The notes: a model not told the origin generated them from the letters alone. DNA of 64,000 nucleotides from JBCAXA01 sp038534295 (GCA_038534295.1 JBCAXA010000005.1:124001-188000); one strand, 5' to 3'; numbered from the stretch's first letter, positions 35,076 to 43,979 are shown. A program made the numbers and translations.

Positions 35076-35975
35076 ATGGACTTGAAACAGTTGCGGTATT
35101 TCGTCGCTGTCGCGGAGATCGGCAACATCGGCGCGGCAGCGAAGAAACTGCACATCTCGCAGCCGCCGGTGACGCGGCAAATTCAAAAACTGGAGGACGA
35201 AATAGGCGCCGATTTGTTCACAAGAACACCGCGCGGCGTAGAGCTCACCGATGCCGGCCGCGCATTGCTGGAGGAGGCCCGCGACATCCTCGACCGGACT
35301 GACCGCGCCATACTGCGCAGCCGGTCAGCGCACTTGGGAGAGATCGGCAATATCGATATCGGCTTTATGGGGTCACCGATTTACAGCACGTTGCCGCGAG
35401 TGCTGAGGCACTTTCGGTTGCGCCAGCCCAAGGTATCCATCGCACTGCACCGCATGGGCAAACAAGAACAGATCGATGCGATTCGGAACGACCGCCTGCA
35501 TGTCGGCACGGCCCGATTTTTTTCAGCCGAACCGGATTTATCGTCCGTGCAAGTGTCGCTCGAGGTACCGATGCTGGCCGTTTCGGACCGGACCTTGCGT
35601 CGAACCAAGGAGATTCGGCTGAGCGAGCTGCGTGACCGCCCGTTGATTCTATTCCCGAGCGCCGGTCGACCGAACTTTGCCGACACCGTTATGGAGGTAT
35701 TCAAGGCGCAGCGGCTCAAGCCTCGAATCGGCCATACCGCCGAGGATCTAACAGCAGCGCTGGCATTGACAGCGTGCGGCGCCGGTTACTGCTTGGTACC
35801 GGCGACCGTTGCTGAACTGCGCTGGCCCGGAATCCGCTTCGTTCACCTTGCCCGGGTCAAACCAATCATTCCGGTGCATTGCATCTATCGAACCGACGAT
35901 ACATCGCCAGTGTTGCGCTCGTTCCTAGATGCATTGAGTCAGTACATTGCCGAGAATCGAAACGACGAACGATAG
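35076..35975 (+). CDS. LysR-type activator of the catabolic cluster (CatR/ClcR/TfdR-like)
   Basis: About 299 residues. ATG 35076 is chosen because AGAGGAG lies just upstream and MDLKQLRYFVAVAEIGNIGAAAKKLHISQPPVTRQIQKLEDEIG is the classic family start (MxxRQLxYFVAVAE...). The effector domain includes GNIDIGFMGSPIYSTLPRVLRHFR and GCGAGYCLVPATVAEL. The CatR/ClcR/TfdR subgroup responds to muconate or chloromuconate and activates divergent dioxygenase or cycloisomerase genes. The gene is placed between two such genes. Near-identical 20-base boxes flank it upstream (35004) and overlap its stop codon (35971), so it probably controls both strands. Confidence 0.92.
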   Translation: MDLKQLRYFVAVAEIGNIGAAAKKLHISQPPVTRQIQKLEDEIGADLFTRTPRGVELTDAGRALLEEARDILDRTDRAILRSRSAHLGEIGNIDIGFMGSPIYSTLPRVLRHFRLRQPKVSIALHRMGKQEQIDAIRNDRLHVGTARFFSAEPDLSSVQVSLEVPMLAVSDRTLRRTKEIRLSELRDRPLILFPSAGRPNFADTVMEVFKAQRLKPRIGHTAEDLTAALALTACGAGYCLVPATVAELRWPGIRFVHLARVKPIIPVHCIYRTDDTSPVLRSFLDALSQYIAENRNDER

Positions 35976-36008
35976 CTTTTTTGCATGATGTAGGCGGTCA
36001 AAAGGTAT
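35971..36008. promoter_or_regulatory. Second LysR-type box, upstream of the dioxygenase gene
   Basis: GATAGCTTTTTTGCATGATG (35971-35990) matches the 35004 box in 19 of 20 bases. AAAAGGTAT at 36000-36008 is the exact reverse complement of the ATACCTTTT of the first box, giving an inverted pair. It lies 72-109 bases before the dioxygenase start. Confidence 0.65.
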
Positions 36009-36079
36009 TGGATAGTATGGCCCTGTTTCGCTAGGTTCATAGGTCTCAATGTTTGGCTACGGCAACGGGAGCAATTGAA

Positions 36080-36856
36080 ATGGCACAGCCCGCAGAGCAA
36101 CTCGATAAGACCCATCCGCGTGTCAAGGCAATCGTTGAAGACTTGGTTGATGCAATCAGTGATGTCTTTGCCAAGCACAACGTGACGTTTCCGGAGTACC
36201 GCGCCGGCTTCTTTCACGTGATCAAGACGGGCAAAGCGGGAGAGCTGGGCCTACTGATGGACATGCTGCTTTGCCAGCGCGTTTGCGACCTCGAAATGGT
36301 GGGCCGGAAAGGAACGCGTAGCAATGTCGAAGGCCCCTACTATCTGCCCGATGCGCCGTTTGTTACGGACGTGGTCAAAGTCCACGATCATGCCGAACCC
36401 ATGCAAATCGAAGCGACCGTTCGCGATACCGACGGAAATCCAATTCCGGATGTCGATGTCGAGCTTTGGTGGGCCGATCCGGAAGGGTTTTACAGTGGTT
36501 ACCGCGATGACTACCCCAAAGACTTCTACCGCTGCCGCACGAAGACCGATGCCAACGGGCAGTATTCAATCCGCGGTTCGCTGCCAAAAGAGTATCCGAT
36601 CACGAAAGCGGTGCATGGCCCGACGGGATCGCTGATCGAATTGCTCGGACGCCAGGGCATGCGAACGATGCACGTTCACCAGAAGTACAACCACGCGGGC
36701 TTTTTGCCGCTGACCACGCAAGCGTATTTTGAAGGAGCGGCTTATCTCGACGCCGATCCTGTGACGGCGGTCTTTGACGATCTCACTTACAAACTCAAAG
36801 AGCGCGACGGCGTTCCGGTGCTATCGCTGGACATCGTTCTCGATCGAGCGAGCTAG
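36080..36856 (+). CDS. Intradiol ring-cleavage dioxygenase (catechol/chlorocatechol/hydroxyquinol 1,2-dioxygenase type)
   Basis: About 258 residues. ATG 36080 follows GGGAG by 7 bases (TTG 36053 would add nine residues). The Fe(III) ligands of the family are visible: the Tyr of VEGPYYLPDAP, the Tyr of DFYRCRTKTD and the two His of RTMHVHQKYNH. The size is that of chlorocatechol 1,2-dioxygenases (~250-260) rather than CatA (~300). The enzyme would cleave the catechol made by the flavin monooxygenase to a (halo)muconate. A hydroxyquinol dioxygenase remains possible because maleylacetate reductase is also in that pathway. The cycloisomerase and dienelactone hydrolase favour the chlorocatechol type. 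Confidence 0.87.
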   Translation: MAQPAEQLDKTHPRVKAIVEDLVDAISDVFAKHNVTFPEYRAGFFHVIKTGKAGELGLLMDMLLCQRVCDLEMVGRKGTRSNVEGPYYLPDAPFVTDVVKVHDHAEPMQIEATVRDTDGNPIPDVDVELWWADPEGFYSGYRDDYPKDFYRCRTKTDANGQYSIRGSLPKEYPITKAVHGPTGSLIELLGRQGMRTMHVHQKYNHAGFLPLTTQAYFEGAAYLDADPVTAVFDDLTYKLKERDGVPVLSLDIVLDRAS

Positions 36857-36877
36857 CAACGGCCAGGGCGATTCGGC

Positions 36878-37579
36878 ATGTGTCATGGAGAGGCCAGCAG
36901 CGCGTTTCCGGAGCCAGGGGCGTTTCGAACATCGTCGACAGCGCCCGTTGCTGCGATTTTCGGAAACGAGTCGGCGGCTCAGCGGATCGCTATCTTGCCG
37001 GATATCTACGGCGCCAACCCGTTCTACCAAGGCTTGGCTACGCGCTTTGCCGACCAAGGCGCGGCGGTACACTTAATCGACACATTCGCCGGGCTCGGCG
37101 ACCTGCCGAAGGCAACACGTGAAGCAGCGTTCGCACGTCGCCACAAACTCAAGGACCGCGCTTTCGTCGACCATCTCGAGGAGTATCTCACGAGTGCAGC
37201 GATCACCGGCGTGGTCGGTTTTTGCCTGGGTGGCTTGTTTGTTTTTGATCTCGCGCGGCGCCGACTCAACGCATCGCTAGTCGCGTTCTACCCATTCCCG
37301 CAGGGCCTGCCGAATCAGGACGCGCTGGATATTCCGTTCGACTACCTCGACGAGACGCAAACCGATCATACGGTGCTTGTTGGCGACCAAGATGCATCGC
37401 TAGGTAGCGATTTGCTGGCGCGGCTAGCTGACGTCGCCGGACGTAATCCATCGATCGATCTGCACGTGTTCGAAAGATCAGAGCACGGATTTCTTGCGGA
37501 TTTAGACAGCGACGATGAGCAGAAGCGCCTCAACGCCATTCGTGCGCTCGAGATCTGCGAGACCCGGTTGGCCCTTTGA
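36878..37579 (+). CDS. Dienelactone hydrolase family protein
   Basis: 233 residues; ATG 36878, 21 bases after the dioxygenase stop. The dienelactone hydrolase triad is in the expected places: the Cys nucleophile in VVGFCLGGLFVFDLA, the Asp in LVGDQDASLG and the His in RSEHGFLAD. An early Glu or Asp and the ILPDIYGANPFYQGLATRFADQG start match the fold. It would hydrolyse a dienelactone to maleylacetate, the step between cycloisomerase and maleylacetate reductase in the modified ortho pathway. It is in an operon with the dioxygenase and the reductase. Confidence 0.87.
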   Translation: MCHGEASSAFPEPGAFRTSSTAPVAAIFGNESAAQRIAILPDIYGANPFYQGLATRFADQGAAVHLIDTFAGLGDLPKATREAAFARRHKLKDRAFVDHLEEYLTSAAITGVVGFCLGGLFVFDLARRRLNASLVAFYPFPQGLPNQDALDIPFDYLDETQTDHTVLVGDQDASLGSDLLARLADVAGRNPSIDLHVFERSEHGFLADLDSDDEQKRLNAIRALEICETRLAL

Positions 37580-37697
37580 AGAGACGTCGCCGCTGCTCAT
37601 TCGAGGGCACCTCGTGTTTTGCGCCGGTCGTGCCCCGTACCGCACTATCGTGGCTGATCTTGTGCATGCTGAGTTCACCTAGGGTCGTGGGCGAGCA

Positions 37698-38774
37698 GTG
37701 ATCGATCCGTTCGAATTTGTTGCGAATCCAGCTCGGGTGGTTTTTGGCAGCGGCACAATCGCCCAAGTACCGGCGGAGCTCGCAAGGCTGGATGCGCGCC
37801 GCGTTCTGGTCTTGACCACACCGCAGCAACAGGTCCAAGGGCAGGCGATCTTGGACATGCTGGGCCAGGTTGGAGCCGGCATTTTCTCCGACGCGACGAT
37901 GCATACCCCGGTCGACGTTACCGAGCGAGCGTTGAAGATCGTTAAAGAACTGAGAGCCGATTGCGTAGTGGCGATCGGCGGCGGTTCGACAACGGGACTC
38001 GGCAAAGCGATTGCGTTACGGACCGATCTTCCGCAACTCGTCATACCGACCACGTACGCCGGCTCGGAGATGACCACGATCCTCGGCGAAACCAACGCTG
38101 GCCGGAAGACCACGATCCGCGATCTCAAAGTTCTGCCCGAAACGGTCATCTACGACGTGGACCTGACCCTTGGGCTGCCGCCGGTGATGTCTGGCACCAG
38201 CGGCATCAACGCCATTGCTCACGCCGTCGAGGCGCTGTACGCCGACAACGGCAACCCGGTTCTTGCGCAACTGGCGGAACAAGGCATTCGTCACTTGGCG
38301 CGCAGCCTACCGACAATCGCACGGACGCCGACCGATATCGAGGCACGAACCGACGCGCTTTATGGCGCATGGTTGTGCGCCATCTGCCTGGGGACCGCGG
38401 GCGTCGCCTTGCACCATAAGATTTGTCACACGCTTGGCGGGTCCTTCGATCTGCCGCATGCCGAGACGCACACTATCGTCCTGCCACACGCCGTCGGCTA
38501 CAACGCGCCCGCCATTCCGGACGCTATGGCCGCATTGCGTCGCGCCCTAGACAGCGACTCGCCAGCCGACGCATTGTTCGATTTGGCCGCTGACATCGCG
38601 GCTCCACTGGGGCTCGCTGAGATTGGAATGGCGACGGCGGACGTCACCAGAGCCGTCGACATTCTGCTCGAGAATCGCTTTTTCAATCCGCGTAGTCTGG
38701 ACCGGGCGCGGCTAGAGGTCCTGCTCGCCGATGCCGTGGCCGGCCGTCGGCCACGAACCGACTCGCTGAGCTGA
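37698..38774 (+). CDS. Maleylacetate reductase
   Basis: 358 residues from GTG 37698 (GGGCGAG upstream). The iron-alcohol-dehydrogenase-like fold is shown by PARVVFGSGTIAQVPAEL, VVAIGGGSTTGLGKAIAL, IPTTYAGSEMT and a metal-type His cluster (NAIAHAVEALY, GVALHHKICHTLGGSFDLPHAETH). The YAGSEMT and HHKICHTLGG motifs are specific to maleylacetate reductases such as TfdF, TcbF and ClcE. The enzyme reduces maleylacetate to 3-oxoadipate with NAD(P)H and also removes a 2-chloro substituent from chloromaleylacetate. The fused CoA-transferase on the other arm would take its product onward. It is the last gene of the plus-strand arm. Confidence 0.92.
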   Translation: MIDPFEFVANPARVVFGSGTIAQVPAELARLDARRVLVLTTPQQQVQGQAILDMLGQVGAGIFSDATMHTPVDVTERALKIVKELRADCVVAIGGGSTTGLGKAIALRTDLPQLVIPTTYAGSEMTTILGETNAGRKTTIRDLKVLPETVIYDVDLTLGLPPVMSGTSGINAIAHAVEALYADNGNPVLAQLAEQGIRHLARSLPTIARTPTDIEARTDALYGAWLCAICLGTAGVALHHKICHTLGGSFDLPHAETHTIVLPHAVGYNAPAIPDAMAALRRALDSDSPADALFDLAADIAAPLGLAEIGMATADVTRAVDILLENRFFNPRSLDRARLEVLLADAVAGRRPRTDSLS

Positions 38775-39004
38775 TCTTAGACAAGTCCTGTCGCTCCTCG
38801 GGGTCGGCGTCCGGTTCGGCGCAACGGCCGTTGGGTTACCGAGCCGCTGCCGACGCTGCACGGTCGGGCAAACGGCGTAACCCTCCCCCTCTGCAATAAA
38901 AAAGGCGAAACTCCGGTCTTTGTGTCGGACGGACGGGCTGGCGGCTGTTGCCGCTCGCAGCAAGCTTTCCCGAATCCGGGACTGCACGAGTGGATTTAGC
39001 GCCA

Positions 39005-39478
39005 ATGTCGTCTAACGAGCCCGGAGATAGAAACGGACCAGCGATGGAGCACGCAGCGGCACAATCATCAGCAATGACGCGCCTGCTGCGCTCGCCGGTT
39101 GCCCGATCAATAGGCGCCTCGCTGGTCGCCTTCGTGTTTTATGCCGTTTGGGCAGCGTGGGCGAATCGCATGCACGACACAGCAATGATTCAAAAAGCCG
39201 CGGTTACGCAGGGCGCGTACAGCGCCGTCGTGACCTTCGCCATGACCTCGCTCGTCGAGCTGCTCTATCGCGGTAGCGCGACCGTGCGTCTACGTCTTGC
39301 TCGATCAATCTTCACCACCATTTTGCTGCTCGTTACATCGTCGGTTGGGGTCCACCTTCTGGTCGGCACGGCCGAGGTCTTTGTGACGGTGCTCCCGAGT
39401 TGGATTTTTGGTTCGGCTTACGCCGTCATTTACGCAGCGGGCCTTGCGCGCGCCGAGCATGTCGGTGCCCGCTCGTGA
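39005..39478 (+). CDS. Small membrane protein of unknown function, coupled to acyltransferase
   Basis: About 157 residues from ATG 39005; ATG 39044 and an upstream start are also possible because no ribosome site is strong. Three or four hydrophobic helices: SIGASLVAFVFYAVWAAWA, YSAVVTFAMTSLVELLY, SIFTTILLLVTSSVGVHLLV and WIFGSAYAVIYAAGLA. I do not recognise the family. The stop codon overlaps the start of the acyltransferase gene (GTGA), so translation is likely coupled and the two proteins may act together in membrane lipid synthesis. Confidence 0.65.
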   Translation: MSSNEPGDRNGPAMEHAAAQSSAMTRLLRSPVARSIGASLVAFVFYAVWAAWANRMHDTAMIQKAAVTQGAYSAVVTFAMTSLVELLYRGSATVRLRLARSIFTTILLLVTSSVGVHLLVGTAEVFVTVLPSWIFGSAYAVIYAAGLARAEHVGARS

Positions 39479-41190
39479 GCGCCGTCCCGGATATCCAGCA
39501 GCGCGTCTCGGTCCGCACCATTGCCGATCCGAAGACGCCGTTTGGTCGCCGCCTGCATTTCTTTGCACCGCTGCTCGACAGAGTGTTGGGCATCGATGCG
39601 ATCGATCGATTCTGCGAGCGGCACGGTCTATACGGACTGCCAGCAGAACGCTTCGCGAAAGACGGCCTCGACGCGCTCGGCGTAACCATCAACGGCGGCG
39701 AATGCATCCGTGATCGGTTGCCAGAGGGCGGTCCCGTTATCGTCGTCGGCAACCATCCGCACGGTGGCATCGAAGGCTTGGTGATGGTGAACCTGCTCGC
39801 CGCGCTGCGACCGGATGTCAAAGTCATGGCAAACACGGCCCTGCGGGTTTTTGCCGAACTCGACCCTTATTTTCTGTACGTCAACCCACTGCAGCCGCGC
39901 CATCCATCGAACGGCCGCGGGCTGCGGGAGAGCCTCCGCCACCTGCGCAATGGCGGCGTGCTGGTTATGTTCCCGGCGGGGCGTACGTCGTTTTATCAAA
40001 AGGATCTCGGCCAGATCGCGGATGCCGAGTGGAACCGTTCGGTCGCAAACCTTGCGCGGAGAACTGGCGCGAAAATTCTGCCGGTTCGCTTTACTGGCCA
40101 GAACAGTGCGTTGTTCTATCGCCTTGGGTCGATTTGGTACCGCTTTAGATTGCTGATGCTGGCCCGTGAGCTGATGAAAATGGCCGACAAATCTGTGGAC
40201 ATTGTCGTTGGCCGCGCTTTCGATTCGGCGGCATTGGCGAGTCTTGATGAAGACGCACTAACCGAGCTGTTGCAAGTAAAGTGCGCGGCGCTGCAGCCCC
40301 CGGTAGCGAACCTAACGACCCATGCCGACGAGGATCGCCCGCTCGCGCTAGCCGGCGCGCGCCACGAGATCGAAGCTGAAATCGACGGCTTGCCACCTGC
40401 GCAGCGCGTCGTCGAGGCACGTGGTTGTGTTGTCGGTTTCGGCACCCGCCGGCAACTACCGAGCCTAGTCCAGGAAATCGCCCGAGAGCGTGAGCGCACG
40501 TTTCGACTGCTGGACGAGGGCAGCGGCGAACCGATCGACACGGATCAATACGACGATCATTTCGACCATCTTTTCTGCTGGGATAGGCAAACGCGTGCGC
40601 TCGTTGGCGCCTACCGCATCGGTCGCCGTGACGTGCTGGCGACAACCAGCGGCAGCTATCTCGAGCAGATGTTCGACTTCGGCACAGATTTCTTTTCAAA
40701 CCGAGCGCCGGCGCTCGAACTTGGGCGCTCATTCGTGACGCCCGAGTTTCAGCGCTCACGCCACGCGTTGGATTTGCTGTGGCGCGGCATTGGTGGCTAC
40801 CTTCGCGCCTATCCGGCCTATGGAACGCTTTACGGCACGGTGTCGCTGACGCGGCAATACGACCCAATGTCGATTGCGATGATTTGTGACGTAATGATCG
40901 ATCCGGCCACAGACGTTCGTCCGCGCGAGCCTATTGCTGCACTGTTGCCACCAGAGTGGCATCGTTTTCGCCGCAATCGTCCGATTGACCTGTCACTGCT
41001 CAACACCTTGGTCACTATTCGCGAGGCGGACGGCAAAGGGTTGCCAGTGTTGCTGCGCCACTACGCAGCGCTTGGCGCCAAGTTCCATGCGGTCGGGATC
41101 GACGCAAACTTTGCGGCAACGCCCGGGCTGTTGTTGAGCGTTGATCTGGCAACGCTGCCGGAAGCGAAACGGCGTCGATATATTGGATGA
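39475..41190 (+). CDS. OlsF-like two-domain acyltransferase (putative ornithine-lipid synthase)
   Basis: About 571 residues from GTG 39475, which overlaps the upstream TGA by 4 bases. The N-terminal half (~1-290) is a lysophospholipid-acyltransferase fold: VIVVGNHPHGGIEGL (the family's NHPxGGxDG with Glu for Asp), FPAGRTSFYQK and LPVRFTGQNS. The C-terminal half (~320-560) is an OlsB/hemolysin-type N-acyltransferase: RRDVLATTSGSYLEQMFDF, LELGRSFVTPEFQRS and a final ..LL..Y..LGAKFH. The order OlsA-like then OlsB-like is that of OlsF, which makes ornithine lipids in Serratia and Flavobacterium. Ornithine or another amino acid may be the acceptor. Confidence 0.82.
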   Translation: MSAVPDIQQRVSVRTIADPKTPFGRRLHFFAPLLDRVLGIDAIDRFCERHGLYGLPAERFAKDGLDALGVTINGGECIRDRLPEGGPVIVVGNHPHGGIEGLVMVNLLAALRPDVKVMANTALRVFAELDPYFLYVNPLQPRHPSNGRGLRESLRHLRNGGVLVMFPAGRTSFYQKDLGQIADAEWNRSVANLARRTGAKILPVRFTGQNSALFYRLGSIWYRFRLLMLARELMKMADKSVDIVVGRAFDSAALASLDEDALTELLQVKCAALQPPVANLTTHADEDRPLALAGARHEIEAEIDGLPPAQRVVEARGCVVGFGTRRQLPSLVQEIARERERTFRLLDEGSGEPIDTDQYDDHFDHLFCWDRQTRALVGAYRIGRRDVLATTSGSYLEQMFDFGTDFFSNRAPALELGRSFVTPEFQRSRHALDLLWRGIGGYLRAYPAYGTLYGTVSLTRQYDPMSIAMICDVMIDPATDVRPREPIAALLPPEWHRFRRNRPIDLSLLNTLVTIREADGKGLPVLLRHYAALGAKFHAVGIDANFAATPGLLLSVDLATLPEAKRRRYIG

Positions 41191-41279
41191 GCGGTCTTTG
41201 CCGGGCAGCAGCCCTAGGCGTGAAATATTCTCGGACTTCGAGCGGTCTTTAGCTGCAGACGCAACCAGAGGAATCAACC

Positions 41280-41753
41280 ATGCTCAATTCGTTTACCCGC
41301 CGCGCTCGCGCCAGCTTCGGCGTCCTGCTCAGCCTGTTGCTGCTGTTGCCGGCGACTGAAGCTTTGGCTGACAAGGACCCGATTTACACAGGCGTCTTCA
41401 GCAGCACGGCGCTGAAAGGTTACGACACCGTTGCTTATTTCACCGAAGGCAAACCGGTCAAAGGCAACAGTCAATTCAAGACGGAATGGAACGGCGCCGA
41501 ATGGCTGTTCTCGAGTCAAGCGAACCTCGACATGTTCAAAGCGGACCCAGAAGCGTACGCACCGCAATATGGCGGCTATTGCGCTTGGGCAGTGTCGCAG
41601 GGCAACACCGCCTCAGCTGATCCAAAGATTTGGGCAGTCGTCGACGGCAAGCTCTACGTCAACTACAACAAGAAAATTGGCCGACGTTGGGAAGCAGATC
41701 GCGATAATTTCATCACGCTCGCGGACTCCAATTGGCCCTCGGTCCTCAAGTAA
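41280..41753 (+). CDS. Exported YHS-domain protein
   Basis: 157 residues; ATG 41280 after AGAGGAAT. The signal peptide (LLSLLLLLPATEALA) is followed by the YHS-like core LKGYDTVAYFTEGKPVKGNSQFKTEWNGAEWLFSSQANLDMFKADPEAYAPQYGGYCAWAVSQG. The conserved GYD.VAYF, W.F.S..N...F..DP..Y.PQYGG.CA.AV pattern is clear. In this family a periplasmic domain with one Cys is thought to bind a metal; the physiological role is not established. A strong terminator follows. Confidence 0.88.
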   Translation: MLNSFTRRARASFGVLLSLLLLLPATEALADKDPIYTGVFSSTALKGYDTVAYFTEGKPVKGNSQFKTEWNGAEWLFSSQANLDMFKADPEAYAPQYGGYCAWAVSQGNTASADPKIWAVVDGKLYVNYNKKIGRRWEADRDNFITLADSNWPSVLK

Positions 41754-41795
41754 TCCCCCCCCTCGCGCCACTTGCTAGTGGCGTTCGACGCCAAA

Positions 41796-41828
41796 GAAAG
41801 CCCCGGACAGGATAGTCCGGGGCTTTTT
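41796..41828 (+). terminator. Rho-independent terminator after the YHS gene
   Basis: A stem of 12 bp (AAAGCCCCGGAC / GTCCGGGGCTTT) has a 6-base loop and is followed by T6. It could also serve the convergent dockerin gene, which ends at 41861. Confidence 0.9.
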
Positions 41829-41860
41829 TGTTGACGCGTGAAGCTCGCCGACAGCGCGAT

Positions 41861-43924
41861 CTAATTCGTTCCAGACGGCCCCGGCGCCTTGCCGAACAGA
41901 CCGCGGAAGATTCCGAGGTCAGAGAAGTTGACGATTCCATCGCCGTTTAGGTCACCATCCGGATCCGTTGTACCAAACGTCGCGCGGAACAACGAAAGAT
42001 CGGCGAAATTCGTAAAGCCGTCGTTATTGAAGTCTCCGTCGCAGAGATTCCCGAATCCGTCACCGTCCGTGTCGCGCTGCGGCGTATTGGCAGCTTCTGT
42101 GCAGTTGTCTTCCGATGCATCGATGAAATCGTTGTCGGGATCGACAATGACACTCACCGTAACCGTTGCAATGCCGACGGCATTACCGTTGTCGACGGCA
42201 TACTGGAAAATATCCACGCCAAGAAAGCCAGGGTTTGGCGTGTACGTCGCCTTGTACGGTGGGTCATCAAAAAAGAATCGTGTGGCGAAGGTTACCGTTC
42301 CGTTCGCTGGAACCGTGAATACGTCGACGGTTGGCGGGCTACTGGAGCTGAAGTTGTTGAATCCAAGATCGTTGTCCGAGATACGAATATCGATCGGCGT
42401 TGCCGCGTTGGTCGACGCGAGATCGTCCTGAGCAATACCGTCGAGCACCTCAACGCGAACGGTGGCCCGGTCAGTATTTACATTGTCGGTAACCGAATAC
42501 TCGAAAGTCTCAATATACGGCGTCGGTGGCGCCGAGCCGCAACATCTGGGTCGGTAGTTAATAAATGCTGGTTCGCCACTGAAGTTACGTGGACTGGCCG
42601 AGCCGTTTTGGTCCGGAGACGACGTAATTGTCAGCGTAGCTGTCGAAGCGAATCCGATGTCGTTCTCGAGCACCGGCAGATCTTGGGAGATTCCATCTAT
42701 CGCGATATAGGAATCGTCATTAGCTCTCGCCGGCGTTACGCGGACGGTGACGAACCCGACATCGGTATTGACACCATCGTTAACTCGATAGCTGAACGTA
42801 TCGAAGCCGATGAATCCGGGATCCGATAGGTACTCGATCCGAATTGAGTCTCGCGTGCCAGGTGAGTTCAATACGGTCGCCGTGCCGTTCTCGGCCGCCT
42901 GCTCGATAGTGACGGTGAGATTTTCGCCAAATCCAACATCGTTTCGTAGGACGTCAATCAATGATGGCGAATCCGTCAAGATCGCTTGATCGTCATCGGG
43001 AAAAGCAATCACCAACGGCGATGGCACCGGGAAGTATCGCGAAACAAAGAACCGTCGGATCTGATCGAACGGACGGATCACACTAAGGTCGCTGATGCTT
43101 AGAATTGAGGGAACGTCAAAACTTCCCACCAGCAGAGTGTCGTCGCTGACAAACAGATCCGCCGGACTTCTGAACTCAACGACGCGTTGCAATATGCCTG
43201 TATTGAAGTCATACGCATACAATCCGGTCGGTGATGATTCTTCAGAGACGTAAATCAGGTTGCGTTGTTCATCGTATTCCAGCGCATTGATATTCGGGAA
43301 AAATACGCTAATGGCGAGCCCATTTGGATCAGATAAAGTTATCTGTCGGATCTGATCGCCGGTCGTCACATCGATTTCGAAAACGGCCCGTCGCTCAGCA
43401 ATAAGCAAATTGCCGCTGGGAAGAACAACAACGTCATAGACTTGCTCAGTAGATGAATACAGCGTCTCAACCGAGGCTGTTCTCAGATCAACGGTAACAA
43501 CGCCGGGGGCTCCACTTATGAAGGCCGTACCGTCGTCTGAGAACGCAAGTTTGTTAAAGTTGAAACTGCTGGAGTTCGGTCGTGGCAGGTTGTATGACGA
43601 TAGAATCGCCCCGTCGCGATCGACGGCTACTAGTCGACTGGTGTCGAAGCGGTCGACTAGCACGACGTACAGTCGACCGTCAGGTCCAACGCCGATACCC
43701 GCTGCCTCCTCGTTCGATTGAGTGGGCGTTATGGGTACCGCACGGATAAGAACACCGTCCGGCGTGTATTCATAGATCGTTCGCCGCTCATTCGAGCTGT
43801 TCGAGCCAGTTGCTAGAATGTTGTCGGGCGCTAGCTGCAGCTCATTGGTTTGAGCGGAAGCAACGCTGCAGCTGAAAGCGGCTATCACGATCAACGAGAC
43901 AATTGTCTGCTTGTTGGTTCTCAT
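41861..43924 (-). CDS. Secreted dockerin-tailed protein with beta-propeller-like and Ig-like domains (copy 2)
   Basis: 687 residues. The signal peptide ends FSCSVASAQ. Residues ~30-310 contain repeated YVV../LLIAE../LEYDEQRNLIYVSEE strands that look like a beta-propeller. Residues ~315-590 hold three cadherin/Big_9-type repeats with the LxNDxGF start (DVLRNDVGF, PVLENDIGF, RISDNDLGF). A thrombospondin-3-like calcium stretch follows (DPDNDFIDASEDNC, DTDGDGFGNLCD). The last ~55 residues are two type-I dockerin loops (DFNNDGFTNFADL, DLNGDGIVNFSDL), each followed by xxFRxxFG. The second Ig repeat carries an RCC pair shared with the upstream paralogue. Dockerins bind cohesins, and one lies two genes upstream. 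Confidence 0.88.
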   Translation of the reverse strand: MRTNKQTIVSLIVIAAFSCSVASAQTNELQLAPDNILATGSNSSNERRTIYEYTPDGVLIRAVPITPTQSNEEAAGIGVGPDGRLYVVLVDRFDTSRLVAVDRDGAILSSYNLPRPNSSSFNFNKLAFSDDGTAFISGAPGVVTVDLRTASVETLYSSTEQVYDVVVLPSGNLLIAERRAVFEIDVTTGDQIRQITLSDPNGLAISVFFPNINALEYDEQRNLIYVSEESSPTGLYAYDFNTGILQRVVEFRSPADLFVSDDTLLVGSFDVPSILSISDLSVIRPFDQIRRFFVSRYFPVPSPLVIAFPDDDQAILTDSPSLIDVLRNDVGFGENLTVTIEQAAENGTATVLNSPGTRDSIRIEYLSDPGFIGFDTFSYRVNDGVNTDVGFVTVRVTPARANDDSYIAIDGISQDLPVLENDIGFASTATLTITSSPDQNGSASPRNFSGEPAFINYRPRCCGSAPPTPYIETFEYSVTDNVNTDRATVRVEVLDGIAQDDLASTNAATPIDIRISDNDLGFNNFSSSSPPTVDVFTVPANGTVTFATRFFFDDPPYKATYTPNPGFLGVDIFQYAVDNGNAVGIATVTVSVIVDPDNDFIDASEDNCTEAANTPQRDTDGDGFGNLCDGDFNNDGFTNFADLSLFRATFGTTDPDGDLNGDGIVNFSDLGIFRGLFGKAPGPSGTN

Positions 43925-43979
43925 TTGTCGGTCTCAAGAGAGAATGGTATTGATTCGGTAAACGGACTGCGTTTTAGAT

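Noticed and set aside
38775..38947. Possible c-di-GMP-type riboswitch (GGGCAAAC...) upstream of the membrane protein gene
   Set aside because: Only a short GGGCAAAC-like stretch matches; the expected paired stems and second conserved motif are not visible.
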